Shown here one piece after another: positions 1 to 5,247 of a stretch of 6,749 nucleotides of DNA. The translations under genes and the position numbers were made by a program. The notes beneath the pieces are model-generated. The model ran no database searches, was not told the DNA's origin, and was given only the letters and a program-made list of their open reading frames with translations. Source of the stretch: Cyclobacteriaceae bacterium (GTDB lineage Bacteria; Bacteroidota; Bacteroidia; Cytophagales; Cyclobacteriaceae); assembly GCA_009885605.1 (NCBI GenBank), contig VFKK01000060.1:1-6749 (forward strand), written 5' to 3'. Numbering within the stretch: position 1 is the stretch's first letter; each line of letters begins with the position of its first letter.

Positions 1-683
1 AATCGGGCAACTGAACTCTCCTGCAAGTCAGACGGCTCAAGCACTTCGAGATGGTCTAAAAGCGTATTTCCAACATACCAAGGCATCTCTTCGGAGTGCC
101 TCGCGATATTTTCGCCTTTCAAAGCAGATACGGGAATGAAGGTAATTTGCTCAGTTTTGAAATCACTTTTCTCTGCCAAAGCATCGAAATCAGCCTTAAT
201 CTTCAGGTATATATCTTCATCATATCCCACCAAGTCCATCTTGTTGATAGCTACGACCACATGGGAAATCCGCAGGAGATTGGCGATGAAGAAGTGACGA
301 TACGTCTGCTCAATCACACCTTTTCGTGCATCGATCAAAATAATTGCTACCTGAGAAGTGGAAGCTCCCGTCACCATATTTCGCGTGTATTCCACATGAC
401 CCGGAGTATCCGCGATAATGAAGTTGGTCTTGGCGGTTGAAAAATAAATATGCGCCACATCGATGGTGATGCCTTGCTCACGCTCAGCCACCAAGCCATC
501 CGTAGCCAAAGAAAAATCCAGGTAATCATATCCTCGCTGCTTGCTGCTTTTCTCAATTGCTTCGATTTTGTCCGTCGTGAGTGACTTGGTATCGTAAAGC
601 AAACGACCGATCAGGGTGCTTTTTCCGTCATCGACAGAGCCGGCAGTCGCGATTTGGATGAGTTTTCTTTTTTGTATGTCCAT
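1..683 (-). CDS. cysN: Sulfate adenylyltransferase subunit 1 (CysN), GTPase subunit, C-terminus cut off by the window edge
   Basis: The first 227 codons of CysN are present. This is the GTPase subunit of ATP sulfurylase: with CysD it couples GTP hydrolysis to synthesis of adenosine 5'-phosphosulfate (APS) from ATP and sulfate in the cytoplasm. All nucleotide-binding motifs of an EF-Tu-like GTPase are visible: G1 P-loop GSVDDGKST (residues 15-23), switch I REQGIT (68-73), G3 DTPGH (92-96), G4 NKMD (147-150) and G5 SALKG (186-190). The ATG at 683-681 fits the family N-terminus (MDIQKRKLIQIATAGSVDDG). No Shine-Dalgarno is seen; the leader is AT-rich. It lies 76 bp downstream of cysD on the same strand, so co-transcription is likely, although the gap is filled by a repeat. 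The beta-barrel domains and any fused APS kinase (CysC) domain lie outside the window, so CysN versus a CysNC fusion cannot be decided. Confidence 0.96.
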   Translation of the reverse strand, partial: MDIQKRKLIQIATAGSVDDGKSTLIGRLLYDTKSLTTDKIEAIEKSSKQRGYDYLDFSLATDGLVAEREQGITIDVAHIYFSTAKTNFIIADTPGHVEYTRNMVTGASTSQVAIILIDARKGVIEQTYRHFFIANLLRISHVVVAINKMDLVGYDEDIYLKIKADFDALAEKSDFKTEQITFIPVSALKGENIARHSEEMPWYVGNTLLDHLEVLEPSDLQESSVAR

Positions 684-697
684 TTTATAAATTTTTG
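684..697 (-). promoter_or_regulatory. AT-rich leader word directly before the cysN start
   Basis: Read on the minus strand, the 14 nt abutting the cysN ATG are CAAAAATTTATAAA. The same word with one change (CAAAAATTTAGAAA) precedes cysD at 1677-1664. Each follows the end of a heptad repeat. An unstructured A/T-rich leader would suit ribosome loading in Bacteroidota, which rarely use Shine-Dalgarno pairing. It could equally be the conserved end of the repeat. The function is inference. Confidence 0.4.
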
Positions 698-761
698 TCA
701 ACGGTCGACGGACCACAGTCCACGGCCAAATTCGTAAATCTTAAATCGTACTTCGTAAATC
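697..761 (-). repeat. Heptad-phased degenerate tandem repeat between cysD and cysN
   Basis: Read on the minus strand, nine consecutive 7-nt units run from 761 to 699. The first five are GATTTAC-like (GATTTAC occurs at 761-755 and 740-734, with GATTTAA between them at 747-741). The next four are a GC-rich family resembling CCGTGGA/CCGTCGA (for example GCCGTGG at 726-720 and TCCGTCG at 712-706). The phase is not broken at the switch. An exact 10-bp direct repeat, TTCGTAAATC, lies at 731-740 and 752-761, 21 bp apart. The first unit overlaps the cysD TGA stop. The words are seen directly; their role is unknown. Confidence 0.8.
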
Positions 762-1659
762 AGAAATACCCTACTTTCTTCCGCGTCTCCATCGCAGCTT
801 CAGATCGCTTGTCATCGATTCGGGCTCCACGCTCTGAGATTGTTGAATCCCGAATTTCTCCGACAACATCATCCAGAGAAACTGCCTCAGAAAGCACTGC
901 TGCGGTACAAGTCATATCGCCAACAGTTCTGAAACGCACCATGCGCTCCTCCGTGATCTCATGAGATTCGCGGAAAACATGCTCATTGGCGGTCCAGATC
1001 ATGCCATCACGGAAGAAAACTTCTCGCTTATGAGCGAAATAGATGGATGGAATCTCAATGTCCTCGGTTCTGATATATTCCCAAACATCCAATTCGGTCC
1101 AGTTCGAAATCGGGAAAACCCGCACGTTTTGGCCTACATGAATTTTACCATTGAGCATATCAAAAAGCTCGGGTCGCTGATTTTTTTCGTCCCATTGACC
1201 GAAGTCATCACGGACGGAAAACACGCGTTCTTTTGCCCGGGCTTTTTCCTCGTCTCTTCTCGCTCCGCCGATACACGCGTCAAACTTGAATTCTTCAATC
1301 GCATCGAGCAAAGTTGTGGTTTGAAGTGTGTTTCTACTTGCATATCTACCACGCTCTTCCCTTACTTTTCCCTGATCAATAGAATCCTGAACGTTTCTTA
1401 CGATCAAGTCCAATCCCAATTCTGCAACCAATTTGTCACGGAATTCGATGGTCTCGGGAAAGTTGTGTCCGGTGTCGACATGAAGTAAAGGGAAAGGGAT
1501 CTTGGATGGATAAAAAGCCTTTTGAGCTAATCTTACCAATGTTATTGAGTCTTTTCCTCCGGAAAAAAGCAAAACCGGACGCTCAAACTGCGCCGCCACC
1601 TCCCGGAGGATGTGGATCGATTCTGCTTCTTTTGGATTGGGTATAAATAGGTTTGACAT
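760..1659 (-). CDS. cysD: Sulfate adenylyltransferase subunit 2 (CysD)
   Basis: Complete, 299 aa, close to the roughly 300 aa usual for CysD. It is the catalytic ATP sulfurylase subunit (ATP + sulfate to APS + PPi) and works as a complex with CysN. It belongs to the PP-loop ATP pyrophosphatase superfamily: the pyrophosphate-binding loop SGGKDS is at residues 33-38, followed by HVDTGHNFPE (60-69), GGARRDEEKARAKER (131-145) and the conserved family tail from RGARIDD (277) to the terminal KKVGYF. The ATG at 1659-1657 gives the standard N-terminus, with the P-loop about 30 residues in. It is transcribed after cysH and before cysN. Both flanking gaps (136 bp and 76 bp) are filled with heptad repeats, unusually large spacing for genes whose products form one enzyme. 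The TGA stop lies inside the first unit of the downstream repeat. No damage is seen. Confidence 0.97.
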   Translation of the reverse strand: MSNLFIPNPKEAESIHILREVAAQFERPVLLFSGGKDSITLVRLAQKAFYPSKIPFPLLHVDTGHNFPETIEFRDKLVAELGLDLIVRNVQDSIDQGKVREERGRYASRNTLQTTTLLDAIEEFKFDACIGGARRDEEKARAKERVFSVRDDFGQWDEKNQRPELFDMLNGKIHVGQNVRVFPISNWTELDVWEYIRTEDIEIPSIYFAHKREVFFRDGMIWTANEHVFRESHEITEERMVRFRTVGDMTCTAAVLSEAVSLDDVVGEIRDSTISERGARIDDKRSEAAMETRKKVGYF

Positions 1660-1663
1660 GTGC

Positions 1664-1677
1664 TTTCTAAATTTTTG
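1664..1677 (-). promoter_or_regulatory. AT-rich leader word upstream of cysD
   Basis: CAAAAATTTAGAAA on the minus strand, 4 nt before the cysD ATG, matches the cysN leader word at 697-684 in 13 of 14 positions. It is the boundary between the heptad array and the coding start. It may be a translation-initiation leader or a repeat boundary; I cannot distinguish these. Confidence 0.4.
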
Positions 1678-1795
1678 ATTTACTACTTACCGGACTTCGT
1701 TATTCAATATTCAGCATTCGGTGTTCTATATTTTAATGTCGAATACCGAACATCGAATGTTGAAGTCTTGTGTCCTGCATCTTGTGTCTTGCATC
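1677..1795 (-). repeat. Heptad-phased repeat, 17 units, between cysH and cysD, partly inverted
   Basis: On the minus strand, directly after the cysH TGA, 119 bp divide into 17 units of 7 nt in one register. The first four form a tandem 14-mer: GATGCAAGACACAA (1795-1782) and GATGCAGGACACAA (1781-1768), with one mismatch. Next come units ending in TTCG (for example ATGTTCG at 1753-1747), and after a centre near 1726-1739 units beginning AA and mostly ending in G (for example AATGCTG at 1718-1712 and AATATTG at 1711-1705). The last unit, GTAAATC (1683-1677), is the reverse complement of GATTTAC. The TTC and GAA halves form an imperfect inverted repeat (about 18 of 28 positions match), so the transcript could fold into a long weak hairpin. 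Confidence 0.8.
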
Positions 1796-2500
1796 TCATT
1801 TCGCATGCAGCCCACACTCTTTCTTCGAATCCTCCCACCACCATCGACCTGCACGGGCATCTTCTCCCGGTTCGATTGCTCGGGTACAAGGCGCACATCC
1901 AATGCTGATAAAACCCTTGTCGTGTAGTGGATTATAGGGGATATTATTTTCGTTGATGTAGGCGATCATCTGATCGAAAGTCCAGTCCAACAGCGGATTG
2001 TATTTGATGATGTGATTGGCTTCATCCCATTCGATGCGCTTCATGGCGCTTCTATTAGGACTTTGCTCAGCCCGAAGTCCGGTCACCCAAACTTCATTCC
2101 CCTCCAAAGCCCGCTTAAGTGGCTCAACTTTTCGGACGAAGCAGCAGGATTTTCGATTTTCCACAGAATCATAGAAACCATTGATCCCAATCTCGTTCAC
2201 CAGCTTCTCCAATGAGGAAGTGGTAGGATAGTAAACCTGAATTCTGGTTTTGTATTTGGCTTCTGTACGTGACAAAAGATCTAACGTCTCGCCAAAAAGG
2301 CGACCTGTATCCAAAGAGAAAATATAAATTCGCAGGGTCTTAAAAGCAATCAACTGTGTGATTACCTGATCTTCCTGTCCCAAAGAAGTGGAAAAAACAA
2401 CTTTACCCGAAAAAAGCTCAGCTACCAAAGCCAAACCTTCTCCCGCACTCAGGCTATCCAGCCGGGATTCAAGATCTGACAAGTTCAGTTTCTGGCTCAT
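1796..2500 (-). CDS. cysH: Assimilatory adenylyl-sulfate (APS) reductase, [4Fe-4S] type (CysH)
   Basis: Complete, 234 aa. It reduces APS to sulfite and AMP using thioredoxin. Visible signatures: the PP-loop-derived nucleotide site STSLGQED (residues 37-44), LDTGRLFGET (63-72), the cysteine pair in KSCCFVRK (C119, C120), the second pair GCAPC (C202, C205) and the catalytic C-terminal ECGLH (C229). The CC plus CxxC set ligates a [4Fe-4S] cluster and, by established family knowledge, separates APS reductases from cluster-free PAPS reductases. No APS kinase would therefore be needed, and none is seen in the window. The ATG at 2500-2498 starts the usual N-terminus. It is the first gene of the likely cysH-cysD-cysN unit, with a TAnnTTTG element about 50 bp upstream and an Rrf2 regulator gene beyond that. 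The stop codon abuts a heptad array. Confidence 0.96.
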   Translation of the reverse strand: MSQKLNLSDLESRLDSLSAGEGLALVAELFSGKVVFSTSLGQEDQVITQLIAFKTLRIYIFSLDTGRLFGETLDLLSRTEAKYKTRIQVYYPTTSSLEKLVNEIGINGFYDSVENRKSCCFVRKVEPLKRALEGNEVWVTGLRAEQSPNRSAMKRIEWDEANHIIKYNPLLDWTFDQMIAYINENNIPYNPLHDKGFISIGCAPCTRAIEPGEDARAGRWWWEDSKKECGLHAK

Positions 2501-2551
2501 TTTTTTAAGGGTTTAAGGCTGACTTTCCATTTGGCAATACAATTAGAAGCA

Positions 2552-2559
2552 CAAAAGTA
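2552..2559 (-). promoter_or_regulatory. Predicted Bacteroidota -7 promoter element for cysH
   Basis: The minus strand reads TACTTTTG, a full match to the Bacteroidota sigma-A -7 consensus TAnnTTTG. Transcription would start roughly 45 nt before the cysH ATG. No good -33 TTTG is seen at the usual distance; that area is A/T-rich and holds the palindrome at 2568-2582. This may indicate a promoter that depends on or is blocked by a regulator. Confidence 0.55.
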
Positions 2560-2567
2560 TATAAACC

Positions 2568-2582
2568 CTATTTATTTTATAG
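2568..2582. promoter_or_regulatory. Candidate operator: 15-bp near-palindrome in the cysH promoter
   Basis: CTATTTATTTTATAG is symmetric at 10 of its 14 arm positions, with outer arms CTAT/ATAG matching perfectly. It lies 8 bp upstream of the -7 box, in the spacer/-33 region, where a bound repressor would block RNA polymerase. The adjacent gene encodes an Rrf2-family DNA-binding protein, the obvious candidate ligand. Binding is inference; A/T-rich DNA produces such palindromes by chance fairly often. Confidence 0.35.
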
Positions 2583-2601
2583 ACTTTATTCCAAAAAAAT
2601 T

Positions 2602-3018
2602 TTATTCGTTGGTCAAAATGTCTTCCAATGTCTTGTTTTCCAATATTTTTAGTGTCTCATCGCGCACTTCAGCCATCACTTTCTTGATCCCGCAGGCAGC
2701 CTCACTTTTGCACTCCGCACAGGGTTCGTAGTAGTTAATACTGACACAGGGAAGCAAGGCAATTGGTCCATCGAGGAGTCGGATTACTTTAGAAAGCGGA
2801 ATGTCTTTGGGTTCCTTGATGAGGTAGTAGCCTCCACCTTTTCCTTTTTTGCTGCCTAGCAAACCCGCTTTTTTGAGTTCGAGGAGAATATTCTCCAGAA
2901 ACTTATGGGAAATCCCATGCTCCTCAGCGATATCGTGAATCAAAACAGTCTTGGATTCTCTATGCTTGCCCAGGTAGGTGAGGGCATGAAGAGCATATTT
3001 GGTCTTTTTGGAAAGCAT
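2602..3018 (-). CDS. Rrf2-family transcriptional regulator with four cysteines (IscR/CymR-like)
   Basis: Complete, 138 aa from the ATG at 3018-3016. A TTG start 6 nt further upstream is possible, but family members normally begin MLSKKTKYAL. The N-terminal winged helix shows a recognition-helix region SHKFLENILLELKKAGLL (about 37-54) and a wing KGKGGGYYL (about 58-66), both typical of Rrf2. The effector region carries C91, C100, C103 and C109 (spacing X8, X2, X5). IscR binds its cluster with C92, C98 and C104, so an Fe-S or other metal/thiol sensor is plausible here, although the spacing differs. It is encoded 101 bp upstream of cysH on the same strand, so by analogy with CymR in Firmicutes it may control sulfate assimilation or cysteine synthesis. 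The exact target and ligand are inference. Its own -7 box sits almost on the start codon. Confidence 0.93.
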   Translation of the reverse strand: MLSKKTKYALHALTYLGKHRESKTVLIHDIAEEHGISHKFLENILLELKKAGLLGSKKGKGGGYYLIKEPKDIPLSKVIRLLDGPIALLPCVSINYYEPCAECKSEAACGIKKVMAEVRDETLKILENKTLEDILTNE

Positions 3019-3021
3019 ACT

Positions 3022-3029
3022 CAAAAATA
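3022..3029 (-). promoter_or_regulatory. Predicted -7 element for the rrf2 gene, nearly touching the start codon
   Basis: The minus strand reads TATTTTTG, matching TAnnTTTG, with only 3 nt before the ATG at 3018. Transcription would start at or just inside the beginning of the gene, giving a leaderless or nearly leaderless mRNA. No clear -33 TTTG was found, so the call rests on the -7 match and position. In A/T-rich DNA this match can be chance. Confidence 0.4.
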
Positions 3030-3072
3030 GAAGAAAATTCGGATTAGCCTAGTACAGTAGTGGGGAATGAAA

Positions 3073-3096
3073 AATCCCCGACGCTTGCGGGGGATT
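3073..3096 (-). terminator. Second hairpin downstream of htpG, with T-run
   Basis: AATCCCC (3073-3079) pairs with GGGGATT (3090-3096), and short inner GC pairs can extend the stem. On the minus strand the hairpin ends in GGGGATTTTTC, giving a short T-run as expected of an intrinsic terminator for htpG. A neighbouring GGGGA at 3062-3066 can pair with the same TCCCC (3075-3079), so an alternative, mutually exclusive stem exists. Confidence 0.6.
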
Positions 3097-3104
3097 AAAA
3101 TTTT

Positions 3105-3135
3105 AACCCTCGAGGTTTTTGAAGCCTCGAGGGTT
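3105..3135 (-). terminator. Strong hairpin terminator downstream of htpG
   Basis: AACCCTCGAGG (3105-3115) and CCTCGAGGGTT (3125-3135) are perfect 11-bp arms around a 9-nt loop, and inner T-A pairs could lengthen the stem. It begins 24 bp beyond the htpG stop. On the minus strand it is followed by AAAATTTTAA, a weak U-tract, and then by the second hairpin at 3073-3096. The tandem pair insulates the rrf2/cys block from htpG read-through. Confidence 0.75.
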
Positions 3136-3159
3136 TCCCTATTTATTGAAGTCCTAACA

Positions 3160-5046
3160 TTACATCATCTCCACACTTCGCTTCACAAAGGCTGTCAGGT
3201 CTTTGCCTGTCAACAGTCCTTGGGAAAGTAGCGCCAGATCAAAAGCCTGCTTCGCCAATCGGGTCTTTTCCTCTTCGGTATCGGCTTTCAGCACTTTGTC
3301 GACAACCGGGTGATTTCCGTTGATCGCTACTTTGTAGTGATCAGGAAGTGAACCGTAGAAACTCATCGCTCCACCGCCGGTCTGCGCCATATCTTTCATT
3401 CTGCGCATGAACTCTTCCATCGTGATCGTCACCGGCATCTCATCCGGACTCAAACCTTCTATTTCCACGCTGTAGTTGGTATTTGATATCGCCTTTTCGA
3501 AAATCTCTTTTACAGACTTGGATTGCTCTTCAGTCAGAAGGTTGGCATAGGTATCGTCTTTTTGGATCAGCTTTTCGGCCACATCCGCATCCACTCGCTT
3601 GAGTTGGGTTTTCTCCAACTTGGACTCCAGATTCTGGATAAAGTGACTGTCGATCGGCGAATCCATCACGAGCACATCATAACCTTTCTTATTCGCAGAC
3701 TGAATGAAGCTGTCCTGCTTATTCAGATCTGTCGCATACAAGAAGATCGTCTGCTCATTTTTGTCGGTTTGCACCGGCTTCACTTTAGACTGATATTCTT
3801 CGATGGTGAAGTATTCGTTATTTGTATTTTTCAGCAGGGCGAAATCTTTTCCTTTCTCGTAGAATTTCTCCTCGCTGATCATTCCGTATTTCACGAATAG
3901 CCCGATGTCATTCCACTTTTCCTCGTAGGCTTTTCGGTCTTTTTTGTACAACTCACCCAGCTTATCCGCCACCTTCTTGGTGATGTAGCTGTTGATTTTC
4001 TTCACGTTGCTATCCGCTTGCAGGAAGCTTCGGGACACATTCAACGGGATATCCGGAGAGTCGATCACTCCATGAAGCAGCATTAAAAACTCAGGAACAA
4101 TGTCCTTCACTTCGTCGGTGATAAATACCTGACGGCTGAAAAGTTTGATCTTATTTCGCTGAAGTTCGAATTCGTTTTTCACCTTCGGAAAATAGAGAAC
4201 TCCCGTCAGGTTGAATGGATAGTCCACATTCAGGTGAATCCAGAAAAGCGGATCCTCGCTCATCGGATAAAGCTCCTTGTAGAATTTCAGGTAGTCTTCA
4301 TCTGTCAGATCGCTTGGTGACTTGGTCCAGATTGGCGCTGTGGTGTTGACGATATTGGCCACCTCCACAGATGTCCATTTCTTATCGCCTTTTTCGTCTA
4401 CTCCGTCTTCTACGCTTTCGTTCTTGGTGCCAAACTTGATCGGCACCGGAAGGAATTTGCAGTATTTATCCAGGATTCCCTGAAGCTTCCACTTGTCAAG
4501 GAATTCTTCTGAATCTTTGTTGATATGAAGGATGATGTCCGTTCCGCGGTCTTTGCGCTTGCCTTTGCTGATTTCAAATTCGGTCGAACCATCGCAAGTC
4601 CATTTCGCAGGTTCTGATCCTTCCTGATACGAAAGTGTGTGGATCTCTACTTTGTCTGCAACCATAAAAGCTGAGTAAAAGCCAAGACCAAACTTTCCGA
4701 TTATTTCATTGGCGTCTTTGGCATCCTTGAATTTCTCCACAAACTCCTCGGCACCGGAGAAAGCCACCTGATTGATATACTTTTTGATTTCCTCAGCAGT
4801 CATACCCAGACCGCGATCCGAGATGGTGATGGTTTTCTTTTTCTCATCGAAAGCTATTTCGACCGTAATGTCTCCGAGTTCACCCGTGTACTGACCTAAT
4901 GTCGCAAGTCGCTTGATTTTCTGCGTCGCATCGACAGCGTTGGAGACGAGTTCCCGAAGGAAAATCTCATTGTCAGAATAGAGGAATTTCTTGATAATCG
5001 GGAAAATGTTCTCGGTATGGATCGAGATCGTACCTTTTTCCTGCAT
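3160..5046 (-). CDS. htpG: Molecular chaperone HtpG (bacterial Hsp90)
   Basis: Complete, 628 aa, close to the 624 aa of E. coli HtpG. It is a cytoplasmic, dimeric, ATP-driven chaperone that remodels client proteins and cooperates with the DnaK system. The N-terminal GHKL ATPase fold shows ELVSNAVDA (residues 32-40, catalytic E32 and Mg-binding N36), DRGLGM (77-82), the lid/glycine motif GKFGLGFYS (117-125) and GTD (168-170). The middle domain carries NVSRSFLQ (336-343), whose R339 corresponds to the ATP-contacting arginine of other Hsp90s. The C-terminal dimerisation domain ends RSVEMM with no MEEVD tail, as expected for bacteria. The ATG at 5046-5044 gives the usual TISIHTENIFPIIKKFLYS opening. 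It is monocistronic: two hairpins follow it, and it is divergent from ccmB. A sigma-54-like element lies about 50 bp upstream. No functional link to its neighbours is evident. Confidence 0.98.
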   Translation of the reverse strand: MQEKGTISIHTENIFPIIKKFLYSDNEIFLRELVSNAVDATQKIKRLATLGQYTGELGDITVEIAFDEKKKTITISDRGLGMTAEEIKKYINQVAFSGAEEFVEKFKDAKDANEIIGKFGLGFYSAFMVADKVEIHTLSYQEGSEPAKWTCDGSTEFEISKGKRKDRGTDIILHINKDSEEFLDKWKLQGILDKYCKFLPVPIKFGTKNESVEDGVDEKGDKKWTSVEVANIVNTTAPIWTKSPSDLTDEDYLKFYKELYPMSEDPLFWIHLNVDYPFNLTGVLYFPKVKNEFELQRNKIKLFSRQVFITDEVKDIVPEFLMLLHGVIDSPDIPLNVSRSFLQADSNVKKINSYITKKVADKLGELYKKDRKAYEEKWNDIGLFVKYGMISEEKFYEKGKDFALLKNTNNEYFTIEEYQSKVKPVQTDKNEQTIFLYATDLNKQDSFIQSANKKGYDVLVMDSPIDSHFIQNLESKLEKTQLKRVDADVAEKLIQKDDTYANLLTEEQSKSVKEIFEKAISNTNYSVEIEGLSPDEMPVTITMEEFMRRMKDMAQTGGGAMSFYGSLPDHYKVAINGNHPVVDKVLKADTEEEKTRLAKQAFDLALLSQGLLTGKDLTAFVKRSVEMM

Positions 5047-5093
5047 GGCTATAAATCGGTTAAGTTGAAAACGTGATTACTTACACACCCCTT

Positions 5094-5109
5094 ATCAAGT
5101 GCTGTTCCA
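5094..5109 (-). promoter_or_regulatory. Sigma-54-like -24/-12 element upstream of htpG (tentative)
   Basis: The minus strand reads TGGAACAGCACTTGAT. Against the sigma-54 consensus TGGCAC-N5-TTGCW it keeps TGG, AC, the exact 5-nt spacing and TTG, but has GA where the near-invariant GC of the -12 box should be. A start point about 12 nt downstream would give a leader of roughly 35-40 nt. No TAnnTTTG is seen before htpG, so this is the best promoter candidate, but it remains weak. Confidence 0.3.
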
Positions 5110-5122
5110 GTGTTGATTGCGG

Positions 5123-5135
5123 TGCCATTTTGGCA
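5123..5135. promoter_or_regulatory. Short perfect inverted repeat between htpG and ccmB
   Basis: TGCCA-TTT-TGGCA is a perfect 5-bp inverted repeat located 14 bp upstream of the sigma-54-like element of htpG and just before the heptad array. It has the form of a small operator. Nothing else supports a function. Confidence 0.25.
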
Positions 5136-5140
5136 GAACT

Positions 5141-5210
5141 GATTTCGGAGGTATGATTTCGGATTTATGATTTTTTGGTCAATCCTATGTCATACATCAT
5201 AAATCATAAA
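5141..5210 (+). repeat. Heptad-phased repeat, 10 units, inverted halves, between htpG and ccmB
   Basis: Seventy bases divide into ten 7-nt units in one register. Left half: GATTTCG at 5141-5147 and again at 5155-5161, then GATTTAT at 5162-5168 and GATTTTT at 5169-5175. Right half: TCATACA at 5190-5196 and TCATAAA twice (5197-5210), which is the same GATTTNN word family read on the other strand. The arms can pair, for example ATGATTT (5153-5159) with AAATCAT (5201-5207), giving a long imperfect hairpin. The array ends 25 bp before the ccmB -7 box. Together with 5123-5135 it accounts for most of the htpG-ccmB gap. Confidence 0.75.
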
Positions 5211-5235
5211 TTTCTGGTTAGAATCCTTATTCGTT

Positions 5236-5243
5236 TAACTTTG
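5236..5243 (+). promoter_or_regulatory. Predicted -7 promoter element for ccmB
   Basis: TAACTTTG matches the Bacteroidota TAnnTTTG consensus. Only CCTT separates it from the ccmB ATG, so transcription would start at about the start codon (leaderless mRNA). TTTCTGG at 5211-5217, about 18 nt upstream, is a weak candidate for the -33 box. Confidence 0.55.
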
Positions 5244-5247
5244 CCTT

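Noticed and set aside
96..440. Plus-strand open frame of 114 codons at the left edge
   Set aside because: Antisense to cysN, whose GTPase motifs are intact through this stretch.
961..1488. Plus-strand open frame of 175 codons
   Set aside because: It lies wholly antisense to cysD, whose product is a full-length, motif-complete family member; the plus-strand translation shows no recognisable domain.
1768..1795. Possible CRISPR or classical tandem repeat (14-mer twice)
   Set aside because: Only two copies, no spacers, and it is better described as four heptads of a longer array.
1660..1927. Several short open frames over the cysH-cysD gap on both strands
   Set aside because: They are produced by the low-complexity heptad array; 7-nt units shift the codon frame each repeat, so no coherent peptide repeat results.
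2501..2600. Possible SAM or other sulfur riboswitch before cysH
   Set aside because: The predicted leader is only about 45 nt, and I see no conserved aptamer core or stable helices in it.
3523..3900. Plus-strand open frame of 125 codons inside htpG
   Set aside because: Antisense shadow of a conserved chaperone gene, with no promoter or family resemblance.
5141..5210. Miniature inverted-repeat transposable element
   Set aside because: The arms are imperfect and internally repetitive, no target-site duplication is visible, and the same words occur elsewhere without inversion.
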